Assembly (NCBI RefSeq): GCF_003970925.1
Contig: NZ_RWJF01000001.1
Span: 1,234,501-1,298,500 of the forward strand
Direction of reading: 5' to 3'
DNA length: 64,000 nucleotides
Source of the DNA: Sphingomonas ginkgonis
Lineage (GTDB): Bacteria; Pseudomonadota; Alphaproteobacteria; Sphingomonadales; Sphingomonadaceae
The notes under the pieces are model-generated. The model did not search any database and was not told where the DNA came from. It was given only the letters and a program-made list of their open reading frames with translations. Of the stretch, positions 29,970 to 38,714 are shown in pieces. Position 1 is the first letter of the stretch; each line of letters opens with the position of its first letter. The position numbers and the translations under genes were made by a program.

Positions 29970-30179
29970 TCAATGCTGCGCGACCAGATTATTTTGCTCG
30001 ACCGGGTCGGGCGTGCTGCTGTTGCTGCTCTCGTCGGGGGGCAAGGTGACGATGTCGGGGGGCGGCTTGGCGGCCGCGTCGTTGGCGGCGACCGCGTTGC
30101 GCTCGGCCGCCGGGCGCTGGCACGCGGCGACGGCAAGGAGCAGCGGCAGGCAGGCGAGGCAGAGCGGCAGACGCGACAT
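29970..30179 (-). CDS. Small lipoprotein of unknown function
   Basis: 69 aa. A signal peptide with lipobox (LPLLLAVAAC, Cys about residue 20) is followed by a short hydrophilic, asparagine/proline-rich tail (AERNAVAANDAAAKPPP...). Such tiny lipoproteins are common in sphingomonads and unassigned. It is divergent from the M28 peptidase and 46 bases upstream of the valine operon. Confidence 0.65.
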   Translation of the reverse strand: MSRLPLCLACLPLLLAVAACQRPAAERNAVAANDAAAKPPPDIVTLPPDESSNSSTPDPVEQNNLVAQH

Positions 30180-30304
30180 GGCGGGACAACGCCCTGCCGT
30201 CGGGTTGGTGGCACCGCGCGGCCGGGGCGGCGGCAGGGCGTCGCCCTTTTCGGTTGCGCTCCCCTCGGCGCTCCCTAGACGGCGTGGGCGAGGAGAGTGT
30301 TTCC

Positions 30305-31663
30305 ATGCGTCACCCGATTGCGATCCTGGCCGTCCTTCCGCTGCTCGCCGCGGCCCCGCCGCCCGCCGCCGCCGACGCTCGGCTGCGGGCGATCGTCGCC
30401 CCGGTCAGTCCCGCGCAGCTCCGCCGCACCATCGCGACGCTGGTGAGCTTCGGCACCCGCCACACCCTCTCCAGCCAGACCGATCCGAAGCGCGGGATCG
30501 GCGCCGCGCTTGAATGGACCCGCGGCGAGTTTCAGCGCAGCTCCGCCGCCTGCGGCAACTGCCTGACGATCGTCGACCCGTCGGAAACCGTCACCGGCAC
30601 TCGCATCCCGCAGCCGACCCGCATCCGCGACATGGTCGCGATCCAGCGCGGAACCGAGCGGCCGAACGACGTGGTCATCATTCAGGGGCATATCGACAGC
30701 CGGGTAACCGACGTGATGAACGCGACCTCGGACGCGCCCGGCGCCAACGACGACGGCTCGGGCACCGCGGCCGTGATCGAGGCGGCGCGGGTGCTGTCGA
30801 AGCACCGCTTCCCGGGCACCATCGTCTATGCCGCGCTGTCGGGCGAGGAGCAGGGGCTGTACGGCGGCAAGGTGCTCGCGGACTACGCCAAGGCGCAGGG
30901 CTGGAACGTTGTCACGGTCCTCAACAACGACATCATCGGGAACAGCTGCTCGTCCGACGGCGTGTGCGACAGCACGCACGCCCGCGTCCTGTCCGAAGGG
31001 CCACGCTCGCAGGGGGAGGGTGACCTTTCCAAGGCGACGCACAGCCTCGGCGGCGAGAATGACTCGCCGTCGCGCAACAGCTCGCGCTTTCTCGACACGC
31101 TGGCCGACCGGCTGAACATCGGCCTCGACGTTCGGCAGATCTGGCGGACCGACCGCTTCGGCCGCGGCGGCGATCACATCCCCTTCCTAGACCAGGGCTT
31201 CCCGGCGGCGCGGATCAGCGTCGCGGTCGAGAATTACGACTGGCAGCACCAGGACCTGAGGACCGAGGGCGGCAAGCGCTACGGCGACACGATCGATCAT
31301 GTCGACTTCGCCTACTTGGCCAAGATGACCAAGCTCAACGTCGCCGCGCTCGCCGCCATTGCCAGCGCCCCGCCGCCGCCCGAGGCCAAGGTCGAGGGCG
31401 CGGTGAGCAACGACACCACATTGACCTGGACGGCCGTGCCCGGCGCCACGGGCTATGTCGTGCGCTGGCGCCGTACCGACAGCAATCATTGGGAAGAGTC
31501 GCGCAGCGTCGCAGCTGGCACGACCCGGATCGTCCTTCCCCACGTCCGTGTCGACGACTGGGTGTTCGGCGTCAGCGCGCTCGAGAATGGATGGGAAAGC
31601 CCGGTGTCGAGCGCTGTCCCCGGCGGCGCGTTCAAGCCGTGGGTGGCGCCGGCGAAGAAGTAA
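30305..31663 (+). CDS. Secreted M28-family zinc aminopeptidase with C-terminal FnIII-like domain
   Basis: 452 aa from ATG 30305 (GAGGAGAG ribosome site upstream). Signal peptide MRHPIAILAVLPLLAAAPPP. Dinuclear zinc ligands are visible: H129 (GHIDS), D149/D150 (ANDDGSG), E181/E182 (SGEEQG), an Asp in LNNDIIGN and H291 (GGDHIPF). A region after residue 360 (TTLTWTAVPGATGYVVRWRR) looks like a fibronectin type III fold. The enzyme should act outside the cytoplasm on peptides. It is followed by a REP-like repeat and rnr. Confidence 0.9.
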   Translation: MRHPIAILAVLPLLAAAPPPAAADARLRAIVAPVSPAQLRRTIATLVSFGTRHTLSSQTDPKRGIGAALEWTRGEFQRSSAACGNCLTIVDPSETVTGTRIPQPTRIRDMVAIQRGTERPNDVVIIQGHIDSRVTDVMNATSDAPGANDDGSGTAAVIEAARVLSKHRFPGTIVYAALSGEEQGLYGGKVLADYAKAQGWNVVTVLNNDIIGNSCSSDGVCDSTHARVLSEGPRSQGEGDLSKATHSLGGENDSPSRNSSRFLDTLADRLNIGLDVRQIWRTDRFGRGGDHIPFLDQGFPAARISVAVENYDWQHQDLRTEGGKRYGDTIDHVDFAYLAKMTKLNVAALAAIASAPPPPEAKVEGAVSNDTTLTWTAVPGATGYVVRWRRTDSNHWEESRSVAAGTTRIVLPHVRVDDWVFGVSALENGWESPVSSAVPGGAFKPWVAPAKK

Positions 31664-31730
31664 GAGCCGTCAACCTGACGCTGTCTCGGTGCCCAACCTT
31701 CCACTCGGACCATGGTTCGCGTAGCGGGTG

Positions 31731-31757
31731 GGGTGCTGAAACGAGTTCAGCATGACG
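31731..31757. repeat. Third copy of the REP-like palindromic unit (single)
   Basis: The reverse complement of 31731-31757 reads CCGTCATGCTGAACTCGTTT... and continues CAGCACCC, matching the units at 10407-10436 and 10463-10492. It lies in the leader of rnr, 14 bases before its GTG start, so it is transcribed with rnr. Confidence 0.8.
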
Positions 31758-31771
31758 GCGTAGGACAGACC

Positions 31772-34132
31772 GTGCCCCGCAGACCCACTCCCGGCCTTCC
31801 CACCCGCCAGCAGATCCTCGACTTCATCACCCAATCCGGCCAGCCCGCCGGCAAGCGCGAGATCGCGCGGGCGTTCGGGCTGTCGGGGCATGACAAGATC
31901 ATGCTCAAGGCGCTGCTCAAGGACATGGCCGACGAGGGGCTGATCGACAGCTCGCCCGGCCGCGCCTTTCACAAGTCGGGCGGGGTGCCGCGGGTGACCG
32001 TGCTGCGGGTGGTCGAGGTGGATAGTGGGCCGGTCGCCATCCCGGAGAACTGGCAGGGCGAGGAGCCGCCGCCCAAGCTCCGCATTCTCGAGCAGGGTCG
32101 CCGCGGCGCGCTCGCGCTCAACGACCGCGTGCTGGTCCGCACCGAGGAGCGCGGGAACGGCCACGTCGCCCACCTGATGAAGAAGCTCGCCAAGTCGGCC
32201 GAGCTGGTGCTGGGTGTCGTCCATCAAGAAGGCGAGCGGTTCTGGCTCCGCCCGGTCGACAAGCGCGAGCGACGCGAGCTGCCGATCAGCGACCTCGGCG
32301 AGGCGCAGCCCGGCGATCTTGTCCTGTGCGAACCCTCGGGCCGTCCCCCCAAGATGTCTGCGCGGGTCGACGCGATCCTCGGCGACCCCTTCGCGCCGCG
32401 CAGCTTCAGCCTCATCGCGATCCACAAGCACGGCCTTCCGCACGAGTTCCGGGAGGAGACGATCGAGGAGGCCGCGCGGGTCGCCAAGCTGCCGCTCGGC
32501 GCTGACCGCGAGGACCTTCGCCACCTGCCAATCGTCGCCATCGACCCGGCCGACGCACGCGACCACGACGATGCGATCTGGGCCGAGGCGGACGGGGAGG
32601 GCGGCTGGCGCGCGATCGTCGCCATCGCCGACGTCAGCTTCTACGTCCGCTCCGGCTCGGCGCTCGACCGCGAGGCGCGGCGGCGCGGGAACAGCGTCTA
32701 TTTCCCCGACCGGGTCGTCCCGATGCTGCCGCACGAGCTGTCGAGCGGCATCTGCTCGCTCAAGGCAGGGCAGGACCGGGCGGCGCTGGCCTGCCATCTC
32801 GCGATCGCGAAGGACGGAGCGGTGAAGAGCTGGCGGTTCAGCCGGGCGGTGATCCGGGTCGCCGCCAACATCGCCTACGAGGATGCGCAGGCGGCCATGG
32901 ATGCACTCCTCCCCGAGACTTCTCTGGGAGGGGGACCACCGCCGCAGGCGGTGGTGGAGGGGCCTTCTCCTTCACTGACGGCGAAAGAGGCCCCTCCACC
33001 ACTCGCCTCCGGCGAGCGGTCCCCCTCCCCTGCAACGGCAGGGGAGGAGCGAGTGCCCCGCGAACTCGTCGACACCGCCCTCCGTCCCCTGTGGGGCTGC
33101 TGGCGCGCCCTGCTCGCCGCGCGCACCCGCCGCGAGCCGCTGGAGCTCGACCTGCCCGAGCGGCAGATCCAGCTCGACGAGAAGGGCCGCATCCTCTCGG
33201 TCGCCCCGCGCGAGCGGCTCGATGCGCATCGGCTGGTCGAGGATTACATGATCGCCGCCAATGTCGCGGCGGCAAAGGCGCTGGAGGCGAAGAAGGCGCA
33301 GGTCATGTACCGCGTCCACGAGACGCCCAGCCGCGAGAAGCTGGTCGCGCTCAAGGACTATCTCGACACGTTCGGCATCTCCTTCGCGCTCGGCCAGGTG
33401 GTCCGCCCGGCGACCTTCAACCGGATCATCGCCGCGCTTGGCGACAGCGACGCCCGGCCCGAGATCATGGAGCAGGTGCTGCGGACCCAGACCCAGGCCC
33501 GCTACGCGCCCGACAATCTCGGCCATTTCGGGCTGGCGCTAGGGTCCTACGCCCATTTCACCTCGCCCATCCGCCGCTACGCCGACCTGCTGGTCCACCG
33601 CTCGCTGGTCCGCGCCTACAACCTCGGCGAGGGCGGGCTTTCGAACGAGGAGAGCGAGCATTTCGGCCAGATCGGCGAGAGCATCTCGATGCTCGAGCGG
33701 CGCGCGATGGAGGCGGAGCGGGAGACGATCGACCGCTATGTCGCGGCCTATCTCAGCGACCATGTAGGCGAGCTGGTCCAGTGCCGGATCACCGGGGTCC
33801 AGCCGTTCGGCTTCTTCGCGACGGTCGAGGGGCTGGGCGGCGACGGGCTGGTCCCGGCGGGCGATCTCGGCACCGAATATTATCGCTACGACGAGGCCGC
33901 GCGCGCGCTGACCGGCGAGGCGAGCGGCGACAGCTACCGTGTCGGGCAGCGGCTGACGTTGCGGCTGGTCGAGGCCAACCCGGTCAGCGGGGCGCTGCGC
34001 TTCCAGCTGCCGGAAGGAAGCTACGGCGGCGCCCGCCAGCGGCCGGAGCGCCGCGACCGGGTGCGTAGCGGCGGCATGGGCCGGCGCGGCCGCCCCGCGA
34101 ACATCCGACATCAGGGTCGTAAGAAGCGCTGA
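31772..34132 (+). CDS. rnr: Ribonuclease R carrying an in-frame 48-residue palindromic insert
   Basis: 786 aa from GTG 31772 (AGGA 6 bases upstream). Architecture: N-terminal HTH (ILDFITQSGQPAGKREIARA), cold-shock domains, RNB catalytic domain with IDPADARDHDDAIWAE, IADVSFYV and HFTSPIRRYADLLVHRS, then S1 and a basic tail (RRGRPANIRHQGRKKR). It degrades structured RNA 3' to 5'. Between the RNB segments AYEDAQAAMDA and LVDTALRPLWG lies a proline/glycine-rich stretch (residues 379-426) encoded exactly by a 144-bp inverted repeat; the native linker in other RNase R proteins is short. The catalytic core is otherwise intact, so the enzyme is probably functional. Confidence 0.95.
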   Translation: MPRRPTPGLPTRQQILDFITQSGQPAGKREIARAFGLSGHDKIMLKALLKDMADEGLIDSSPGRAFHKSGGVPRVTVLRVVEVDSGPVAIPENWQGEEPPPKLRILEQGRRGALALNDRVLVRTEERGNGHVAHLMKKLAKSAELVLGVVHQEGERFWLRPVDKRERRELPISDLGEAQPGDLVLCEPSGRPPKMSARVDAILGDPFAPRSFSLIAIHKHGLPHEFREETIEEAARVAKLPLGADREDLRHLPIVAIDPADARDHDDAIWAEADGEGGWRAIVAIADVSFYVRSGSALDREARRRGNSVYFPDRVVPMLPHELSSGICSLKAGQDRAALACHLAIAKDGAVKSWRFSRAVIRVAANIAYEDAQAAMDALLPETSLGGGPPPQAVVEGPSPSLTAKEAPPPLASGERSPSPATAGEERVPRELVDTALRPLWGCWRALLAARTRREPLELDLPERQIQLDEKGRILSVAPRERLDAHRLVEDYMIAANVAAAKALEAKKAQVMYRVHETPSREKLVALKDYLDTFGISFALGQVVRPATFNRIIAALGDSDARPEIMEQVLRTQTQARYAPDNLGHFGLALGSYAHFTSPIRRYADLLVHRSLVRAYNLGEGGLSNEESEHFGQIGESISMLERRAMEAERETIDRYVAAYLSDHVGELVQCRITGVQPFGFFATVEGLGGDGLVPAGDLGTEYYRYDEAARALTGEASGDSYRVGQRLTLRLVEANPVSGALRFQLPEGSYGGARQRPERRDRVRSGGMGRRGRPANIRHQGRKKR
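32906..33049. repeat. 144-bp palindromic element inserted in frame within rnr
   Basis: The outer arms CTCCTCCCC (32906-32914) and GGGGAGGAG (33041-33049) are complementary, and the long inner arms (about 32926-32964 and 32989-33030) pair almost completely (GGGAGGGGGACC... against ...GGTCCCCCTCCC), around a 24-base loop at 32965-32988. Its length is exactly 48 codons and it starts on a codon boundary. Within each arm a small secondary palindrome occurs. This looks like a mobile palindromic repeat (similar in behaviour to Rickettsia palindromic elements) that kept the reading frame. Confidence 0.85.
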
Positions 34133-34173
34133 AACGCGCTACGCTCTCCCGTGTCGTCGAGGGGGGCTTTGGC

Positions 34174-35025
34174 GTGGGCAGATTCAAACGGTGGGCCGGC
34201 TATGGCCTTGGTGGGGTGGCGGCGCTCGCCGTCGCGGGCACGGCGTTCGTCTGGTTCGGATCGGAGCGGGCGCTTGCCGCCGGGGAGCCAGCCACGCCCG
34301 AGCATCTCGTCCGACCCTCTCCCGCGATGCTCGCCAACGCGAGCCGGCTTGCCCATGTCTATGCCTGCTACGATTGCCACGGCGACCGGCTGCAGGGCGC
34401 CAAGTTCTTCGACCAGGCGGGCGTCGCCACCCTGTGGGGGCCCAACCTTACCCGCCTCGCCGCGCGGTCGAGCGACCAGCAGCTCGCCGCCGCGATCCGG
34501 CAGGGGATCGGCACCGACGGGCGAGCGCTGTTCGGCATGCCCTCGCACAGCTACGCCAGCTTCTCCGACGCGGAGGTGGCGACGATGATCGCCGCGATCC
34601 GTGCCGAGCCGGTCGGCGGCCCGGAGCGGCCGGCGCGGTCGCTGGGTCCGCTCGGCCGTTTCGGCATCGCCACCGGCAAGTTCAACTCGGCCCCGGTCCG
34701 GCGGACCGCCTATCTCGCCAATCCGCCCGCCGATCTGGGACCGCAGCACGCGGCGGGGCGGGCGATCGCCATGCACATCTGCGCCGACTGCCACGGCTCG
34801 GACCTCAAGGGCGGCGAGGCGGGACCGGACCTCAAGGGCCCGGACCTCGCGATCGCCGGGGCCTACGACCTGCCCGGCTTCACCCGGCTGATGCGCACCG
34901 GGGTGCCCGCCTCGGGCCGCGAGCTTAGGATGATGAGCGGCGTGTCGCGCACCGCATTTAGCCACATGACTGACGCCGAGATCGCCAGCCTGCACGGATA
35001 CCTGGTCGCGCTTGCGCAGCGCTAG
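34174..35025 (+). CDS. Dihaem cytochrome c, membrane-anchored or secreted
   Basis: 283 aa from GTG 34174. An N-terminal hydrophobic segment (GLGGVAALAVAGTAFVWFG) acts as signal or anchor. Two haem-binding sites are present, YACYDCHGDRLQG near residue 66 and CADCHGSDLKGG near residue 206, each followed by a methionine-containing segment (FGMPSHSYASFSDAEV and SGVSRTAFSHMTDAEI). The two halves look like an internal duplication. Similar cytochromes serve as electron donors or subunits of quinoprotein dehydrogenases; the partner is not seen here. Confidence 0.88.
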   Translation: MGRFKRWAGYGLGGVAALAVAGTAFVWFGSERALAAGEPATPEHLVRPSPAMLANASRLAHVYACYDCHGDRLQGAKFFDQAGVATLWGPNLTRLAARSSDQQLAAAIRQGIGTDGRALFGMPSHSYASFSDAEVATMIAAIRAEPVGGPERPARSLGPLGRFGIATGKFNSAPVRRTAYLANPPADLGPQHAAGRAIAMHICADCHGSDLKGGEAGPDLKGPDLAIAGAYDLPGFTRLMRTGVPASGRELRMMSGVSRTAFSHMTDAEIASLHGYLVALAQR

Positions 35026-35058
35026 GAACCCGCCTCCCGCCGGCGGGTTCAAGGGCGC

Positions 35059-35661
35059 ATGCCCAACCACAAGATTGCCATCGTCGTCGGTTCGATCCGG
35101 ACCGGCTCGCTCAACCGCAAGGTCGCCCGGGCGATGTGCGCCCATTCGGACGCGCTCGACTGCCACATCGTCGAGATCGCCGACCTGCCGATGTACGATC
35201 CCAACCTCGACGGCGCCGAGCAGCCCGAGCCCTGGCAGCGCTTCCGCCGCGAGATCGCCGAAGCGGACGGCGTGCTGTTCGTTACCCCCGAGTACAACCG
35301 CTCGATCCCCGGCGTGCTCAAGAACGCGATCGACGTCGGTTCGCGCCCCTACGGCAAAAGCTGCTTCGCCAAGAAGCCGGCAGCGATCGTCACCGCCTCG
35401 CCCGGCGCGCTCGGCGGGTTCGGGTGCAACCACCAGCTGCGCCAGTGCTGCGTCTTTCTCGACATGCCGGTGATGGCGCAGCCGGAGGCCTATCTCGGCG
35501 GGGTCAAGGACGACAAGTTCGGCGAAGACGGCTCGATCACTGACCCGGCGCTGGACAAGCTTCTGCACAGCCTCGGCACCGCTTTCGCCGGCTGGGTCGG
35601 GATGATCCGCGCGGGCCGCGACGCGCTCGCCCCCGACTCGGCCGGAAGCAGCGGCAACTGA
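35059..35661 (+). CDS. NADPH-dependent FMN reductase (quinone reductase-like)
   Basis: 200 aa flavodoxin-like fold. The FMN phosphate loop GSIRTGSLNRKVAR is at residue 11, TPEYNRSIPGVLKNAIDVGS is the family signature around residue 75, and the SPGALGGFGCNHQLRQ loop follows. ChrR/YieF-type enzymes reduce quinones, chromate or azo dyes with two electrons. It lies 33 bases after the cytochrome gene, same strand. Confidence 0.92.
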   Translation: MPNHKIAIVVGSIRTGSLNRKVARAMCAHSDALDCHIVEIADLPMYDPNLDGAEQPEPWQRFRREIAEADGVLFVTPEYNRSIPGVLKNAIDVGSRPYGKSCFAKKPAAIVTASPGALGGFGCNHQLRQCCVFLDMPVMAQPEAYLGGVKDDKFGEDGSITDPALDKLLHSLGTAFAGWVGMIRAGRDALAPDSAGSSGN

Positions 35662-35742
35662 GCCTTCCCTCAACATGACCGGCCCTTGCGAGCCCGTTCG
35701 TGCCTCGCTAGGGGCGGGTCAAGAATTCAACGGAGGAATACC

Positions 35743-35979
35743 ATGAGCGAGACTGCCGATCGGGTGAAGAAGATCGTCGTCGAACACCTCGGCGTGGACG
35801 CCGACAAGGTGACTGAGGAGGCGAGCTTCATCGACGATCTGGGCGCCGACAGCCTCGACATCGTCGAATTGGTGATGGCGTTCGAGGAAGAATTCGGGGT
35901 CGAGATTCCGGACGATGCCGCCGAGAAGATCACCACCGTCAAGGACGCGATCGACTATATCGACCAGCACCAGAGCTGA
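35743..35979 (+). CDS. acpP: Acyl carrier protein
   Basis: 78 aa. The phosphopantetheine site [17 protein letters not shown] has Ser37 in GADSLD, and the acidic four-helix sequence is standard. ATG 35743 has a perfect CGGAGGAA ribosome site, matching the high expression expected. It carries acyl chains in fatty-acid synthesis and precedes fabF, as in most proteobacteria, with a terminator-like hairpin between the two. Confidence 0.98.
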   Translation: MSETADRVKKIVVEHLGVDADKVTEEASFIDDLGADSLDIVELVMAFEEEFGVEIPDDAAEKITTVKDAIDYIDQHQS

Positions 35980-36020
35980 CGGCCTGGTCGCCGCCTAGCT
36001 GAACGCCAGATAGGCGGCTC

Positions 36021-36052
36021 GAACGGCTTCCCGGTTCCCCGGGGGGCCGTTC
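36021..36052 (+). terminator. Terminator-like hairpin between acpP and fabF
   Basis: GAACGGC (36021-36027) pairs with GCCGTTC (36046-36052), with further GC pairing inside, followed by TGCATTTG. The U-run is weak, so partial termination that lowers fabF relative to acpP is more likely than full termination. Confidence 0.5.
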
Positions 36053-36072
36053 TGCATTTGAGGGGAGTTTTG

Positions 36073-37335
36073 ATGCGCCGAATTGTGGTCACCGGTCTGG
36101 GCCTCGTCACGCCGCTGGGCGGGGACGTCGAGACGAGCTGGAAGAACATCCTTGCCGCCCGGAGCGGGGCGGGCCTGATCACCAAGTTCGATGCGTCCAA
36201 CCAGAAGTGCCGCATCGCCTGCGAGGTGAAGCCCAAGGACCATGAATATGGGTTCGATCCGGACAAGCGGGTCGACCACAAGGTCCAGCGCCAGGTCGAC
36301 CCGTTCATCGTGTTCGGGATCGATGCGGCGGGGCAGGCGATTGAGGACGCCGGGCTGGCCGACATGCCGGAAGAGATGCGGCTGATGGCCGGCTGCTCGA
36401 TCGGCTCGGGGATCGGCGGCCTGCCGGGGATTGAGAGCGAGTCGATCGTGCTCCACGAGCGCGGGCCGGGGCGCGTCTCGCCCCACTTCGTCCATGGCCG
36501 GCTGATCAACCTCATCTCGGGCCAGGTCTCGATCAAGTACGGGCTGATGGGGCCGAACCATGCGGTCGTCACCGCCTGCTCGACCGGCGCCCACTCGATC
36601 GGCGACGCGGCGCGGATGATCCGCGACGGCGACGCTGACATCATGCTCGCGGGCGGCGCCGAGGCGACCATCTGCCCGATCGGGATCGCCGGCTTCGCCC
36701 AGGCGCGCGCGCTCAGCACCAACTTCAACGACCAGCCGGAGAAGGCCTCGCGTCCCTACGACAAGGATCGCGACGGCTTCGTCATGGGCGAGGGCGCGGG
36801 TGTGGTGGTGCTCGAGGAATATGAGCACGCCAAGAAGCGCGGCGCCAAGATCTATGCCGAGGTGGTCGGCTACGGCCTGTCGGGCGATGCCTACCACGTC
36901 ACCGCGCCGCATCCGGAAGGGTCGGGCGCGTTCCGTTCGATGCAGATGGCGATGCGCAAGTCGGGGATCGACCTCGGCGACATCGACTATATCAACGCCC
37001 ACGGCACCTCGACCCCGCTCGGCGACGAGCTGGAGCTGGGCGCCGTCCGCAAGCTGTTCGGCAACAACATCGCCAACCTCAGCATGAGCTCGACCAAGTC
37101 GGCGATCGGGCACCTGCTCGGCGGCGCCGGGGCAGTCGAAAGCATCTTCTGCATCCTCGCCATGCGCGACCAGATCGTCCCGCCGACGCTCAACCTCGAC
37201 AATCCGAGCGAGGGCACCGCGGGCGTCGACCTCGTCCCGCACACCGCCAAGGAGCGGAAGGTCAAGGCCGTGCTCAACAACAGCTTCGGCTTCGGCGGGA
37301 CCAACGCCAGCCTGGTGATGAAGGCGGTCGACTAG
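36073..37335 (+). CDS. fabF: Beta-ketoacyl-ACP synthase II
   Basis: 420 aa from ATG 36073 (AGGGGAG upstream; an ATG at 36058 lacks a site). Thiolase-fold condensing enzyme with the C-H-H triad at C169 (VTACSTGAHS), H310 (NAHGTSTPLGD) and H347 (SAIGHLLGGAGA), and the gatekeeper NNSFGFGGTNASLV near the end. It elongates acyl-ACP in fatty-acid synthesis with AcpP next door and precedes mltG by 4 bases, an arrangement widespread in proteobacteria. Confidence 0.98.
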   Translation: MRRIVVTGLGLVTPLGGDVETSWKNILAARSGAGLITKFDASNQKCRIACEVKPKDHEYGFDPDKRVDHKVQRQVDPFIVFGIDAAGQAIEDAGLADMPEEMRLMAGCSIGSGIGGLPGIESESIVLHERGPGRVSPHFVHGRLINLISGQVSIKYGLMGPNHAVVTACSTGAHSIGDAARMIRDGDADIMLAGGAEATICPIGIAGFAQARALSTNFNDQPEKASRPYDKDRDGFVMGEGAGVVVLEEYEHAKKRGAKIYAEVVGYGLSGDAYHVTAPHPEGSGAFRSMQMAMRKSGIDLGDIDYINAHGTSTPLGDELELGAVRKLFGNNIANLSMSSTKSAIGHLLGGAGAVESIFCILAMRDQIVPPTLNLDNPSEGTAGVDLVPHTAKERKVKAVLNNSFGFGGTNASLVMKAVD

Positions 37336-37339
37336 CCTC

Positions 37340-38305
37340 GTGATCCGCAGGGCGCTCCTCGGCATCGTCGCGCTGGGCGTCCTTGCGGCGCTCGCCGGCT
37401 ACTGGCTCCTGTGGGCCGGCGGCGGCGCGGCGAGCGCGCAGACCATCGTGGTCGAGGAGGGGGCGACGCTGATCCGGCTCTGCCCGGGGCTGGAGCGCAA
37501 GCATCTCATCCCCGGCAGTTGCACCACCTATCGAGGCATGGCGCGGCTGTTCGGGGCCAAGGACCCGGTCCAGGCCGGCGAGTTCGAGATCCCGGCCCAC
37601 ACCGGCGGGGCGAAGCTGCTCGACCTGCTCCAGCACGGCCGCCCGGTGCAGCGGCTGGTGACCGTCCCCGAGGGCACGCCGTCGATCGTCGTCCAGGAAA
37701 AGGTCGCGGCGGTGCCCTATCTCACCGGCGCGGCGCCACTTCCACCCGAGGGAAGCGTGCTCCCCGATAGCTACGGCTTCCAGCGCGGGGAGACCCGCGC
37801 GGCGCTGGTCGGGCGAATGCAGGCGGCGATGAGCCGCGAGCTCAACGCCCTATGGAAGAAACGCACCACCAATTGCCCGGTGGCGACCAAGGATCAGGCG
37901 CTGACGCTCGCCTCGATCGTCGAGAAGGAGACCGGCAAGCCGTCCGAGCGGCGGCTAGTCGCCGGGGTCTACTGCAACCGGCTGAAGATCGGGATGAAGC
38001 TGGATGCCGACCCGACCGTCATCTACCCGATCACCAAGGGCAAGCCGCTCGGGCGGCGGATCCTGCGGTCGGAGCTGAACGCGGTCACCGGCTACAACAC
38101 CTACCGCGAGCCCGGGCTGCCACAGGGGCCGATCGCAAATCCCGGCAAGCTCAGCATCGCCGCGGTGCTCGATCCGGCGCCGACCAAGGCGCTCTACTTC
38201 GTCGCCGACGGCACCGGCGGGCACGTCTTTGCCGACACGCTCGAGCAGCATCAGGCGAATGTCGCGAAATGGTATGCCATCCGCCGCCAGCGCGGCGAGA
38301 TGTAG
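37340..38305 (+). CDS. mltG: Endolytic murein transglycosylase MltG (YceG-like)
   Basis: 321 aa from GTG 37340. One N-terminal membrane helix (LLGIVALGVLAALAGYWLLW), a LysM-like region, and the YceG catalytic domain with E195 in LASIVEKETGKPSERRLVAG, plus GMKLDADPTVIYP and YNTYREPGLPQGPIANPG. It cuts nascent glycan strands at the inner membrane. It ends one base before the stop of a convergent gene at 38307. Confidence 0.95.
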   Translation: MIRRALLGIVALGVLAALAGYWLLWAGGGAASAQTIVVEEGATLIRLCPGLERKHLIPGSCTTYRGMARLFGAKDPVQAGEFEIPAHTGGAKLLDLLQHGRPVQRLVTVPEGTPSIVVQEKVAAVPYLTGAAPLPPEGSVLPDSYGFQRGETRAALVGRMQAAMSRELNALWKKRTTNCPVATKDQALTLASIVEKETGKPSERRLVAGVYCNRLKIGMKLDADPTVIYPITKGKPLGRRILRSELNAVTGYNTYREPGLPQGPIANPGKLSIAAVLDPAPTKALYFVADGTGGHVFADTLEQHQANVAKWYAIRRQRGEM

Positions 38306-38306
38306 C

Positions 38307-38714
38307 TCAGGCGCCGAGCGTCTCTTCCCGCACATAGCCGACGCGCCGCTCGTCGCCGGCATAGCCCCAGGCCCACCCAAGGGTGCAGTCGAGCATCGCG
38401 AAGGCAGTTCCGGGCTCGAGACGGGCGAGCAGCTCGCCGTCGCCGCTCGCCGCCCCGCGCAGGGCGGTCGCGGCAGTCACCCGGCGGGCGAGGGGCTCGG
38501 CATAATGGGAAGCGATGACCCGGCCGGCCAGCGCCACGTCGGCGAGGTCCTTGCGGAAGGCGTGGGTCGCTGGATCCGGCAGATCCGACGGCCCCGCCAG
38601 CGCGAAGCTCCTAGCGGTGAGCGTGGGCGAGCTGGCTGAGAGCCGGTCGTCGCGAGGGGCTGTCTTCGCCCTCGCGAAGGTTGCGCTTGAACCCTTCAAG
38701 AAATTCCGCCCCAT
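38307..38714 (-). CDS. SH3-like domain protein, probably a truncated NlpC/P60 (C40) hydrolase
   Basis: The conserved part, about residues 36-135 (LPDPATHAFRKDLADVALAG..., then a bacterial SH3 fold ending TLGWAWGYAGDERRVGYVRE), matches the N-terminal SH3 region of C40 peptidases that accompany leucyl aminopeptidase and a MarR gene in sphingomonads. The catalytic NlpC/P60 domain is absent: the frame stops at 38307, one base from mltG. The start is uncertain; ATG 38714 is the only ATG but gives a 104-base overlap with the MarR gene, and translation may really begin near 38610 from a non-ATG codon or by coupling. Confidence 0.55.
   Translation of the reverse strand: MGRNFLKGSSATFARAKTAPRDDRLSASSPTLTARSFALAGPSDLPDPATHAFRKDLADVALAGRVIASHYAEPLARRVTAATALRGAASGDGELLARLEPGTAFAMLDCTLGWAWGYAGDERRVGYVREETLGA

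Noticed and set aside
34111..35676. A 521-codon open frame on the minus strand
   Set aside because: Antisense to the dihaem cytochrome and FMN reductase genes.
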